From Sphingomonas echinoides (GTDB lineage: Bacteria > Pseudomonadota > Alphaproteobacteria > Sphingomonadales > Sphingomonadaceae), in the NCBI RefSeq assembly GCF_029623395.1, contig NZ_JAPYKK010000029.1:1-56103 (forward strand): DNA of 56,103 nt, given 5' to 3'. Position numbers and translations under genes: made by a program. Positions 33,026 through 40,804 of the stretch are shown one piece after another (position 1 is the stretch's first letter; every line of letters starts with the position of its first letter). The notes below the pieces were generated by a model. The model saw nothing but the letters and a program-made list of their open reading frames with translations. It was not told the DNA's origin and ran no database searches.

Positions 33026-33783
33026 AGCGCGCGCGGACCGGCGTGTTGATCGCCGCATGGCTGGCGCTGGGAGCGATGGGGCAGGCGCAGGATAGCGGGC
33101 CCTATGTGCCGCGCGATCAGGTGCCGGATGGTCTGGCGATCCTGCCGCCACCGCCCGCACCGGGTAGCCCTGCCGCCCAAGCCGATCGCGCGATCTTCCG
33201 GGCGACGCGCACGCTGCAGGGCACGCCGCGCTGGCGCATCGCGACCGACGATGTGACCAATGCCACCCTGCCCCGCTTCGCCTGCGCGCTGGGGATGCAG
33301 CTCGACGAAAAGCGCGTGCCGGCGCTCGTCCGCCTGCTCGATAGGTCGGGCACGGGGCCGCTCGTGAACCTGGTCAAGGCGCACTATCAGGCGCGGCGCC
33401 CCTATCTCGGCACCGATGCGCCGATCTGCGAGGCGAAGACCGCGCATTTGGCCGGCAATGGCGATTATCCCTCGGGTCACGCCGCCAATGGCTGGCTGGA
33501 AGGGCTGATCCTCGCCGAGCTGGCGCCCGATCGCGCAGGCCCGATCCTCGCCCGCGCCCGGGCATATGGCGAAAGCCGCGCGGTGTGCGGATCGCATTCG
33601 GCGAGCGCGGTGCGCGCCGGCTGGATGGCGGGATCTGCGATGTTCGCTACGCTGAACGCCACGCCTGCCTTCCAGCATGATCTGGCGGAGGCACGCGCCG
33701 AGCTGGCGTCGACACGCGCCATTCCCCCCGATGCAGCGCGATGCATTGCCGAACGCGCAACCCTCGAGCGCTCCGTTTTCTGA
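33022..33783 (+). CDS. Class-A-like acid phosphatase, PAP2 superfamily, with altered catalytic triad (253 aa)
   Basis: Periplasmic PAP2-fold phosphatase. The signal peptide ends near GQAQ. The family motifs are KAHYQARRP (KX6RP) and YPSGHAANG (PSGH). The third, SRX5HX3D, reads SRAVCGSHSASAVRAG: the nucleophile histidine is present but the aspartate that orients it is alanine. Whether this weakens activity or is a lineage variant cannot be told here. GTG 33022 overlaps the PLC stop, so the two are coupled. The natural reading is release of Pi from the PLC product, for example phosphocholine or phosphoethanolamine. Confidence 0.88.
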   Translation: MKRARTGVLIAAWLALGAMGQAQDSGPYVPRDQVPDGLAILPPPPAPGSPAAQADRAIFRATRTLQGTPRWRIATDDVTNATLPRFACALGMQLDEKRVPALVRLLDRSGTGPLVNLVKAHYQARRPYLGTDAPICEAKTAHLAGNGDYPSGHAANGWLEGLILAELAPDRAGPILARARAYGESRAVCGSHSASAVRAGWMAGSAMFATLNATPAFQHDLAEARAELASTRAIPPDAARCIAERATLERSVF

Positions 33784-33810
33784 CCCCACGCGTCATCAAA
33801 GTGTCGCTTG

Positions 33811-33826
33811 ACTGGTTTATACCAGT
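33811..33826 (+). promoter_or_regulatory. GntR/UTRA-type operator, site B (permease-oxidase-phnX promoter)
   Basis: ACTGGTTTATACCAGT has 6-bp perfect arms around TTAT. It contains TTTATA-like sequence that could be the -10, so repressor binding would cover the promoter. It ends 24 bases before the chosen permease ATG. Compared with site C read in its gene's sense orientation (ACTGGTTCATACCAGT) it differs at one position in 16. Confidence 0.8.
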
Positions 33827-33850
33827 TTAATGGATTGCCCCGGGGAGCAG

Positions 33851-35137
33851 ATGTTGCCTTCAAAGATCCCGGCGGGCGCCACGCCCCCTCTAATGGTGCT
33901 GGCCAGTGGGCTGGCGGCCTTTGGTGCCTATTTTGCAATGTATGCGTTTCGGAAACCCTTCGCCGCCGCCACCTTTGGCGATGTTCACGGGTGGCATTTC
34001 GCGATCGATTACAAGTCCGCGCTGCTGATCGCGCAGGTGCTGGGCTATGCGCTGTCGAAACTGATCGGCGTGCGGGTGATCGCCGAATTCGGCCGGCAGG
34101 GGCGCGGCGCGCTGATCCTAGCGCTGATCGGATCGTCTTGGCTCGCGCTGGTGCTGTTCGCGCTGCTGCCGGCGCCGTGGAATGTCGCCTGCCTGTTCCT
34201 CAACGGCCTGCCGCTGGGGATGATCTGGGGCCTGGTGTTCAGCTATGTCGAGGGGCGCCGCGTGTCCGAATTGCTGGGCGCGATGCTGTGCGCCAGCTTC
34301 ATCCTGTCGTCCGGGGTGGTGAAATCGGTGGCGGTGCTGTTCCTGCATGCTGGCGTGGCCGAGGCATGGATGCCGGCGGTGACCGGCGCGGCGTTCGTGC
34401 CGGTGCTGCTGGTGTCGCTGTGGTGGCTGGAGCGGATGCCACCGCCCGATGCGCAGGACGAAGCCGAACGCACCGCCCGCACGCCGATGCGCCGCGCCGA
34501 TCGCGCCGCCTTTCTGCGCGCGCACGGGCTGTCGCTGGTGCTGCTCGTCTCCGGCTATGTGCTGCTGACCGGCATCCGCGATTTCCGCGACAATTTCGCC
34601 GCCGAACTGTGGACCGCGATGGGCTATGGCGGCAGCGCGGCGATGTTCTCCACCAGCGAACTGCCGGTGGCGGTGATCAGCTTGGGCGGCCTCGCCATGC
34701 TGATGCTGGTGCGCGACAATATGCGCGCGCTGCTGGCGATGCATGCGATGATCCTGCTGGGGGCAGCGCTGCTGGGCTTGTCGACCGTGGCGTTCCAGGC
34801 CGGACTGCTCGCGCCTTTGCCCTGGATGATCCTGACCGGTGCAGGGCTGTATCTTGCCTATACGCCGTTCAACGCGATGCTGTTCGATCGGATGATCGCG
34901 GCGATCGGCACCGCGGGCAATGCCGGATTTCTGATCTATATCGCCGATACCTCGGGCTATGCCGGCAGCGTTGTCTTGTTGCTGTTCCGCAGCCTCGCCG
35001 CACCGAAAGTCCAGTGGTTGCCCTTCTTCATCGACATCTCGTACCTCACGGCGGTGGCGGTGGGGGTGCTGACGTTGCTGTCTGCCATAGGGTTCGCCGC
35101 CCGCGATCGTTCGGAGCGTTCCCATGTCGCAGTATGA
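33851..35137 (+). CDS. MFS-type permease, DUF5690 family (428 aa)
   Basis: A twelve-helix major-facilitator-like protein of the DUF5690 group. The N-terminus GAYFAMYAFRKPFAAATF with GWHFAIDYKSALLIAQVLGY resembles organophosphate:phosphate antiporters (UhpC/GlpT-like start MYAFRKPF). LNGLPLGMIWGLVFSYVEGRR and YTPFNAMLFDRMIA are further landmarks. I place the start at ATG 33851 because GGGGAG precedes it; ATG 33830 has no ribosome site and abuts the operator. It overlaps the oxidase gene by 14 bases. Import of an organophosphorus compound for the next two enzymes is the likely role, inferred from operon order. Confidence 0.85.
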   Translation: MLPSKIPAGATPPLMVLASGLAAFGAYFAMYAFRKPFAAATFGDVHGWHFAIDYKSALLIAQVLGYALSKLIGVRVIAEFGRQGRGALILALIGSSWLALVLFALLPAPWNVACLFLNGLPLGMIWGLVFSYVEGRRVSELLGAMLCASFILSSGVVKSVAVLFLHAGVAEAWMPAVTGAAFVPVLLVSLWWLERMPPPDAQDEAERTARTPMRRADRAAFLRAHGLSLVLLVSGYVLLTGIRDFRDNFAAELWTAMGYGGSAAMFSTSELPVAVISLGGLAMLMLVRDNMRALLAMHAMILLGAALLGLSTVAFQAGLLAPLPWMILTGAGLYLAYTPFNAMLFDRMIAAIGTAGNAGFLIYIADTSGYAGSVVLLLFRSLAAPKVQWLPFFIDISYLTAVAVGVLTLLSAIGFAARDRSERSHVAV

Positions 35138-36236
35138 CCTGATCGTCGTCGGCGCCGGCATTGTCGGGCTGGCCCATGCGCTGGCCGCCGCGCGGCTGGG
35201 CAAGCGCGTGCTGGTGCTCGATCGCGATGCCCAGGCCAATGGCGCGTCGATCCGCAACTTCGGGTTTGTCACCGTGACAGGCCAGGAACGCGGCAAGGTT
35301 TGGGAGCTGGCAATGCGCAGCGCCGCCCGGTGGCGCGAAGTGGCGCCGCTCGCCGGCATCCCGATCGAGCAGCAAGGGCTGCTGCTGACGGCTCAGCGCC
35401 CAGAGGCGGTAGCGGTAATCGACGCGTTCCTCGAAACCGAAATGGGCCGCGATTGCCTCCGGCTGGATTCGACCGCGCTGGCCGAGCATTGGCCGATGGT
35501 GCGCGGTGGATTGGCGGCGCTGCGCAGCCCGCACGATCTGCGCGTCGAATCCGCGCAGGCGATCCCCCGGCTTTCGGCGTGGCTGGCGGCCGCGCACGGG
35601 GTTGAATTCGCCTATGGCGTGGCGGTCCACGCCGTCGAGACCGGGCGCGTAGAGACCAGCCGCGGCGTCCATCAGGCCGATGCCGTGATCGTCTGCCCCG
35701 GCGACGATTGGGCCAGCCTGTTCCCCGAAGTCTATGCCGAAGCCGGCATCACCCGCTGCAAGCTCCAGATGCTGCGCCTTGCCGCGCCGAACTGGCGGCT
35801 GGCATCGCCGGTGATGAGCGACCTGAGCATGGTCCGCTATCTCGGCTATGCCGATCTGCCCGAGGCGGCGGCGCTGCGGCAGCGGCTGGACGCGGAGGAA
35901 GCCGCAGCGCTGGCGTACGGCGTCCACCTGATCGCGGTGCAGAGCGCGGACGGATCGCTGGTGGTCGGCGACAGCCACGAATATGCCGCCACCCCCGGCC
36001 CCTTTTCCTCCACCGCGATCGATGGCGTGATGCTGGATGCCTATGCGCAGGTGCTCGGCACGCCGCCGGCGGTGATCGCGCGCTGGACCGGCACCTATGC
36101 CTCGGCGGCAGGACACAGCATCGTCCGCACCCCGGCCGAGGGCGTGCGGCTGGTCGTCGTCACCAGCGGCACCGGCGCCTCGACCAGCTTTGCGCTGGCC
36201 GAAGACGTCGTCGCCGAACTTTACGGGAAACATTGA
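35124..36236 (+). CDS. FAD-dependent amine oxidase of phosphonate clusters (TIGR03364-like), 370 aa
   Basis: DAO-superfamily flavoenzyme. The N-terminal FAD site is YDLIVVGAGIVGLAHALAAA, followed by LVLDRDAQANGASIRNFGF, whose ASIRNFGFV block typifies the group found beside phosphonatases. SNGTGAS-like sequence at the end (VVTSGTGASTSFALAEDV) closes the FAD domain. Members adjacent to phnX have been reported to oxidise 2-aminoethylphosphonate or its N-methyl derivative to phosphonoacetaldehyde, taking the place of the PhnW transaminase. Here phnX follows with a 1-base overlap (TGATG), and no phnW is present, so that role is strongly suggested. Confidence 0.9.
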   Translation: MSQYDLIVVGAGIVGLAHALAAARLGKRVLVLDRDAQANGASIRNFGFVTVTGQERGKVWELAMRSAARWREVAPLAGIPIEQQGLLLTAQRPEAVAVIDAFLETEMGRDCLRLDSTALAEHWPMVRGGLAALRSPHDLRVESAQAIPRLSAWLAAAHGVEFAYGVAVHAVETGRVETSRGVHQADAVIVCPGDDWASLFPEVYAEAGITRCKLQMLRLAAPNWRLASPVMSDLSMVRYLGYADLPEAAALRQRLDAEEAAALAYGVHLIAVQSADGSLVVGDSHEYAATPGPFSSTAIDGVMLDAYAQVLGTPPAVIARWTGTYASAAGHSIVRTPAEGVRLVVVTSGTGASTSFALAEDVVAELYGKH

Positions 36237-37021
36237 TGTACGAAAACCTCAAGGCGGTCGTGTTCGACTGGGCCGGCACGATGATCGATTTCGGCAGCCG
36301 CGCGCCGGTGGTGGCGCTGTGCCGGGTGTTCGAACAGGCCGGCGTGCCGATCGAGGAAGCCGAAGCGCGCGCCGATATGGGGCTGGCCAAGCGCGACCAT
36401 ATCCGCGCGCTGCTCGGGCAGCCGCGGGTGACCCAGGCCTGGGCCGCGGCGCATGGCAGCGACTGGACCGAGGCGGATGTGTTGACGCTGTTCGACGCCA
36501 TCGGCCCGAGGATGCGCGATGCCGCGCGTGACCATGCCGATCTGATCCCCGGCGCGGCCGAGGTCGTCGCCGATCTGCGCGCGCACGGCGTCGCGATCGG
36601 ATCGTGCACCGGCTATACCCGCGATATGATGGCAGACATCCTGCCGCGCGCTGCCGAACAGGGCTATCAGCCCGACCTGCTGGTCTGTGCGGGCGAGACG
36701 GCGGCGGGGCGCCCCTCCCCGCTGATGCTGTGGAAGAATCTGGTCGAGTTGGGCGCATGGCCGGCCACCGCCTGCGTCAAGGTCGACGATGCGGATGTCG
36801 GCATCGCCGAGGGCCGCGCCGCGGGGGTGTGGACGATCGGCGTGGCGGCAAGCGGCAATGCCATCGGCCTGTCCGAAGCGGCGCTTGCTGCCCTGGTGCC
36901 AGAGGATCGCGCCGAGCGCATCGAACGCGCCCGCACCGCATTGCTGGCGGCCGGCGCGCATATCGTCATCGATACCGTCGCCGACCTGCCCAAAGCGCTC
37001 CGCGCGCTGCCGATCGGCTAG
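36236..37021 (+). CDS. phnX: Phosphonoacetaldehyde hydrolase PhnX (261 aa)
   Basis: HAD-superfamily phosphonatase that splits phosphonoacetaldehyde into acetaldehyde and phosphate. The nucleophile is Asp11 (VVFDWAGTMIDFGSRAP), and the Schiff-base lysine that distinguishes phosphonatase from other HAD enzymes is Lys52 (DMGLAKRDHIRAL). IGSCTGYTRDMM, AGRPSPLMLWKN and VKVDDADVGIAEGRAAG complete the motifs. It is fused translationally to the oxidase by a TGATG overlap and ends the operon before a palindromic repeat cluster. Confidence 0.95.
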   Translation: MYENLKAVVFDWAGTMIDFGSRAPVVALCRVFEQAGVPIEEAEARADMGLAKRDHIRALLGQPRVTQAWAAAHGSDWTEADVLTLFDAIGPRMRDAARDHADLIPGAAEVVADLRAHGVAIGSCTGYTRDMMADILPRAAEQGYQPDLLVCAGETAAGRPSPLMLWKNLVELGAWPATACVKVDDADVGIAEGRAAGVWTIGVAASGNAIGLSEAALAALVPEDRAERIERARTALLAAGAHIVIDTVADLPKALRALPIG

Positions 37022-37034
37022 TTACTCAAAAAAT

Positions 37035-37168
37035 CCTCCCCCGGAGGGGGAGGGGGACCACCCGCAGGGTGGTGGAGGGGTGTCCCGGCCGGCGAGGGAG
37101 CCCTCACCTATCAGCGTTTACACCCCTCCAACATGCCTGCGGCATGCCACCTCCCCTTGCAGGGGAGG
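37035..37168. repeat. Cluster of nested palindromes between convergent phnX and Asp-hydroxylase genes
   Basis: Five inverted repeats are packed into the gap: CCTCCCCC/GGGGGAGG (37035-37053), ACCACCC/GGGTGGT (37057-37073), GGAGGGGTGT/ACACCCCTCC (37075-37129), CATGCC/GGCATG (37132-37146), and CTCCCC/GGGGAG (37151-37167). It resembles the other C-rich repeats of the window and probably ends transcription from both sides. Confidence 0.75.
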
Positions 37169-37192
37169 AATTTCAGGGAATGCCAATCCGCG

Positions 37193-38110
37193 CTAGGCGA
37201 CCAAATGCTGGAGGACGCGCTTCTCCAGCACCAGCAGCGCGCCGGCGCCGTTGGTGCGCATCACCAGCCCCTCGGCCAGCGGGCGGGCGGCGTCGTGTAT
37301 CGCGCGGGCCAGGCCGATGAATTCGGGGCGGCCCCGCCCGCTGATGCCGTGCAGCGCGCAGAGCTGGCGCCAGTCGAACACGAAATTGTCCAGCAGCGCC
37401 CCGAACCGCTCTGCGCGGGCGTCGCTGGGCAGGAGTTCGGCGCGCAGGTCGTCGAGCAGCCATTGCACTTCGGCGGCGGGCATCACGGGCGGGCGCTGTT
37501 CACCTTCGCACAGCAACGGGGCGCGGGCGGCCGGATCCCACCCCATTGTGCGCCACGCCTCGCGCGGCGGCGCCTTGCCGCAGGCGAAGCGCCAGAAAGC
37601 GGCGGTGCCGGTGGTATCCGCCACCAGATGGATGCGCTCCGCCGGCGCAGCATTTTCGACATGGTGGCGCCGCCAATTGTCGAAGATCCACGCCTCGCCC
37701 GCGGCCATGTGCACCGCCTGCCCGTCGCAGTGGAAGCGCACTTCGGGCCGGGTGAAGACGGGAATGTGGACGCGCGCGCGGGTGTGCCAGTGATAGTTGA
37801 TATCGGCATGTTCGGGCACGCCGACGCCGGGCGCGAGCCGCATCAGCCGCGATCGGCTCCACACCACGCCGAACCCCGCCAGCGCCTGACGCGCATAGGG
37901 CATCGCCTCCAGCCAGCGGGTCGGCAGCATCTGGCCGTGCATCCCGTCGCCTTCGACACCGTCGACGCTGATCAACCGCGCGGCGCTGTTGCCGGGGATG
38001 CCGTCCGGGTGCGGCACCCAGGCCTCTGCCGGTAGCGCCGCCACTTCGGCCTGGAGGCGCGCCACGTCGAACAGCACGGGCAGCTGGAAAAAGGGTTGGG
38101 AGAGCCGCAT
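37193..38110 (-). CDS. Aspartyl/asparaginyl beta-hydroxylase-like 2OG oxygenase (305 aa)
   Basis: Fe(II)/2-oxoglutarate oxygenase of the Asp/Asn beta-hydroxylase (AspH/LpxO-like) family, last gene of the receptor operon. The core is PGVGVPEHADINYHWHTRAR (His and Asp of the iron site), VHIPVFTRPEVRFHCDG, EAWIFDNWRRHHVEN (second His), and ERIHLVADT with the 2OG-binding arginine. An extra C-terminal helical domain (about 200-305) is not found in the shorter paralogue at 39538-40107. The ATG is 3 bases after the sulfotransferase stop. It may hydroxylate a protein or lipid substrate; which is unknown. Confidence 0.85.
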   Translation of the reverse strand: MRLSQPFFQLPVLFDVARLQAEVAALPAEAWVPHPDGIPGNSAARLISVDGVEGDGMHGQMLPTRWLEAMPYARQALAGFGVVWSRSRLMRLAPGVGVPEHADINYHWHTRARVHIPVFTRPEVRFHCDGQAVHMAAGEAWIFDNWRRHHVENAAPAERIHLVADTTGTAAFWRFACGKAPPREAWRTMGWDPAARAPLLCEGEQRPPVMPAAEVQWLLDDLRAELLPSDARAERFGALLDNFVFDWRQLCALHGISGRGRPEFIGLARAIHDAARPLAEGLVMRTNGAGALLVLEKRVLQHLVA

Positions 38111-38113
38111 CGC

Positions 38114-39541
38114 TCAGTCTTCGGATAGCGCGGCGCGCAGCGGGGCGAGCCAGGGGGCGTAGTTGCGCCATTGGTCCAGCCCGGCGTGGTCGATCGGGCG
38201 ACGGACCTGTTCGGAACTCGGTGTCCGCACGCTGCGCCGGGTTTCGTGAAAGGCGAGGCAGGCGGGATCGAACGGCAATCCGGCATGGGCGAGCATCTGC
38301 CGCACCCCGCCTTCCAGCTCGGCAACCAGATTTTCATAGGAAACTTGCAGCACCCGGCCGGGCAGCACCGCATCCCAATGCCGCATCAGGCCGAGATAAA
38401 CGCGGGTGTGGCGCGCGACATCGTCGATGCTGTAGCTGAATTCCTGATTATTTGTGCCGAACAGCTGCTTAAAGTTGCTGAAGCCGCACGCCGTTGGATC
38501 GCGCCGGATATCGATGATCGTCGCGCGCGGCAGGATCAGCTGGATCAGGCCGATATGCCAGAAATTGTTCGGCATCTTGTCGATGAAGAACGGACGGCCC
38601 AGTCGGCGATAGGTCCGGGTTTCGGCGAGGAAGCGCTCGCCCAGTGCCCGCGCATCCGCCGCGGTCAGCCGCGCCAGCGCCTCCGGGTGCAGCGGCAGGC
38701 CGCACGCCGGGTCGGCGCCGCAAAGCGCGCGGGCATAGCGGCTGATCTCGGTCAGCTCCTGCGTGCCCTCCACCTGGGGATGCGATGCCAATATCTGCTC
38801 GACCAAAGTGGAGCCCGAACGCGGCAGGCCCAGCACGAAGAGCGGCGCGGCATCCGCCACCCCCCAGCCCGTGCGCTCGGCGAAGAAGTCCGCGGTGCAA
38901 ATCTCCGCAATGCGCGCGGCACAGGCCTCCGCCACTTCCGGGCGATAGGTTGCGCTCGCCCGGCGCAGGGCATTGCCGCGCGCGTAGAACGCCCAGGATT
39001 CGGCGAAATCCGCGCGATCCTCAAACGCCTTGCCCAGCGCGAAGCCGAGATAGACGCGGTCCATCGGGTGGATGCCGGGCCGCGCCTCGGCGGCGCGCAT
39101 CGCCGCAATCTCGGCGTCGGTGAAGCGATAGGTCTTCAGGTTCGCGAGGCTGAACCATGCCACCGCCTGATCGGGCCGCGCGGCCAGTGCGGCGCGATAG
39201 TCGGCAATCGCCTCATCCGTGCGGCCGGTGATCTTCAGCGCATTGGCCCGCCATAGCCGCAGATCGGCCAACTCGGCCGGCGATTGCGGCGCACCCGCCA
39301 GGCGTTCGTACAGGTCGATGACCGGTTCATAATCGCCCATCCCGATACAGGTGACGCCGAACAGCTTCAGCGTATCGCGATGGTCGGGCTGGTGCGTCAG
39401 CAATGTCTCCGCCTCGGCCCGCGCGGCGGCATGGTTCTGCTGCTGCAACAACAGCATCGCCAATTCGAAGCGCGCAGCGTGATACTCCGGCACCCCGGCC
39501 AGCGCGGCGCGCAACAGCGCCTCCCGATCGCGGATGCTCAC
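38114..39541 (-). CDS. TPR-containing sulfotransferase (475 aa)
   Basis: The N-terminal half (about 1-190) contains tetratricopeptide-like repeats (AMLLLQQQNHAAARAEAETL, ANALKITGRTDEAIADYRAA). The C-terminal half is a PAPS-dependent sulfotransferase: the 5'-phosphosulphate loop LFVLGLPRSGSTLVEQILAS and the 3'-phosphate site TIIDIRRDPTACGFSNFKQL. This architecture resembles tyrosylprotein-sulfotransferase-like bacterial proteins. GTG 39541 overlaps the preceding hydroxylase stop (GTGA), so translation is coupled. The TPR part suggests a protein substrate, perhaps the receptor itself, but this is speculation. Confidence 0.88.
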   Translation of the reverse strand: MSIRDREALLRAALAGVPEYHAARFELAMLLLQQQNHAAARAEAETLLTHQPDHRDTLKLFGVTCIGMGDYEPVIDLYERLAGAPQSPAELADLRLWRANALKITGRTDEAIADYRAALAARPDQAVAWFSLANLKTYRFTDAEIAAMRAAEARPGIHPMDRVYLGFALGKAFEDRADFAESWAFYARGNALRRASATYRPEVAEACAARIAEICTADFFAERTGWGVADAAPLFVLGLPRSGSTLVEQILASHPQVEGTQELTEISRYARALCGADPACGLPLHPEALARLTAADARALGERFLAETRTYRRLGRPFFIDKMPNNFWHIGLIQLILPRATIIDIRRDPTACGFSNFKQLFGTNNQEFSYSIDDVARHTRVYLGLMRHWDAVLPGRVLQVSYENLVAELEGGVRQMLAHAGLPFDPACLAFHETRRSVRTPSSEQVRRPIDHAGLDQWRNYAPWLAPLRAALSED

Positions 39542-40107
39542 TGCGTCGGCCCCGGCTGGTCCAGATCGAAGACTTCGAAGATCAGGTGCACGCGGTCCGT
39601 TGCGCCCTGGTTGCGCACCCAATGGGGCCCAAGATTATTGACCTCGACCGCCGTGCCTTCGGGGAAATGATGCGCCGCTCCGCCGAAGAACGACACCACC
39701 TGCGGGTTGGTCGCCAGCGGCACATGGATCTTGTGCGGCCATTTCGCCGCGAGATTGGCATCGATATGCGGGTGGATCACCCCGCCCGGCGCCATCCGCG
39801 CGAGCATCACCCGCGGGAATACAGGCCGCGCATAGCCATAGGGCTGTACCGCCTGCGCCAGCACCGGCTCCAGCAGCGTACGCCACGGCCCCCATGCCGG
39901 CCGATCGTGCGACGCGCGCCAGTCTCGCGGATCGTTGATGAAGCGGAACACGATGTGGCGTGTCGCGTCCAGCGCGTCGAATTTATTGGGTTTGGCAGCA
40001 TTCTCCGCATCCCACACCGCCTCGGGGATCGCGCGCACCGCAGCGGCCAGCGCGGCGATGTCGATATTGCCCAACGGGCGGATGCTGGTGGTCTTGGCCG
40101 GATTCAT
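39538..40107 (-). CDS. Aspartyl/asparaginyl beta-hydroxylase-like 2OG oxygenase, short form (189 aa)
   Basis: A compact member of the same oxygenase family. The core reads RMAPGGVIHPHIDANLAAKW (iron ligands His and Asp), KIHVPLATNPQVVSFFGG, HHFPEGTAVEVNNLGPHWVR (second His) and TDRVHLIFEVFD with the 2OG arginine. It overlaps the upstream sulfotransferase by ATGA and the downstream TPR-sulfotransferase by GTGA, so the four small genes form a tightly coupled block. No signal peptide is seen; it acts in the cytoplasm. Confidence 0.87.
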   Translation of the reverse strand: MNPAKTTSIRPLGNIDIAALAAAVRAIPEAVWDAENAAKPNKFDALDATRHIVFRFINDPRDWRASHDRPAWGPWRTLLEPVLAQAVQPYGYARPVFPRVMLARMAPGGVIHPHIDANLAAKWPHKIHVPLATNPQVVSFFGGAAHHFPEGTAVEVNNLGPHWVRNQGATDRVHLIFEVFDLDQPGPTQ

Positions 40108-40742
40108 CGGCGCCCGTCAAAGTGATAGCCGAACAGCTCCAGATCCTGCGCATAGCGGGCGGCGACGCCATCGATCAGATTCTGGTCGTAATACTCCCGA
40201 TAGTCGCGGTGGCTGGTGCCGTTGACCCGGTCCAGCGGGCGCGAGGCGATGCCGATCCGCGCGCAGATCGCATCATACGATCCCTGCATATCCTCGACAT
40301 GGCCGATCGCGTCGGCGGCCAGCGTCGTGCCGTCCGGCCCGGTGAGCAACGATGCCTGTGGCCGGAACAATATGTGCCCTTCCGGCGGCTCGCGAAACAG
40401 GAAGTGATGCATCACGTCGCGCGGCCGCTGCTGGAACACATCGCCGCCGCGCAGCATGAACGCGCAATAGGAAACGAACCGGTCGAACGGATTGCGGACA
40501 AAGGCGAATTTGAAATAGCTGTGGAAGCGCTCCTCGCCCAGATGCGGGCGCAATTGCTCCAGCGACAAATGGCCATGCTGCACGGCGGCCAGATCGTCCC
40601 ATGGAAACTTCTTGTGCACGAACAGGCCGACCTGTTCGACATCCTCCTCCCCCATCTGTTCGCGCAGCGCCTGGCGCACCGAATGCGTGCCCGTCTTGGG
40701 CACCGCGGCGAACACGAAGCTATGGCGATGGGAAACGATCAT
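40104..40742 (-). CDS. Sulfotransferase family 2 protein (212 aa)
   Basis: PAPS-dependent sulfotransferase of the carbohydrate-sulfotransferase-like family. The 5'-phosphosulphate loop is FAAVPKTGTHSVRQAL and the 3'-phosphate motif FAFVRNPFDRFVSYCAFML. The protein is cytoplasmic with no membrane anchor, unlike eukaryotic Golgi members. It lies 63 bases downstream of the TonB-receptor gene, beyond a strong hairpin, and overlaps the hydroxylase that follows. The acceptor is unknown; sugars are usual for the family. Confidence 0.88.
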   Translation of the reverse strand: MIVSHRHSFVFAAVPKTGTHSVRQALREQMGEEDVEQVGLFVHKKFPWDDLAAVQHGHLSLEQLRPHLGEERFHSYFKFAFVRNPFDRFVSYCAFMLRGGDVFQQRPRDVMHHFLFREPPEGHILFRPQASLLTGPDGTTLAADAIGHVEDMQGSYDAICARIGIASRPLDRVNGTSHRDYREYYDQNLIDGVAARYAQDLELFGYHFDGRR

Positions 40743-40767
40743 GCAGCCAGTCTCATAAGGAAAGTCC

Positions 40768-40793
40768 GCCCCCGCCGGCGATGCGGCGGGGGC
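40768..40793 (-). terminator. Intercistronic hairpin between receptor and modification genes
   Basis: GCCCCCGCCG (40768-40777) pairs with CGGCGGGGGC (40784-40793) across a GCGATG loop, a 10-bp GC stem. On the minus strand it is followed by GGACTTTCC, so the U tract is weak. It probably attenuates read-through and stabilises the receptor mRNA, lowering expression of the enzyme genes relative to the receptor. Confidence 0.6.
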
Positions 40794-40804
40794 GCTTTAG
40801 GGTA

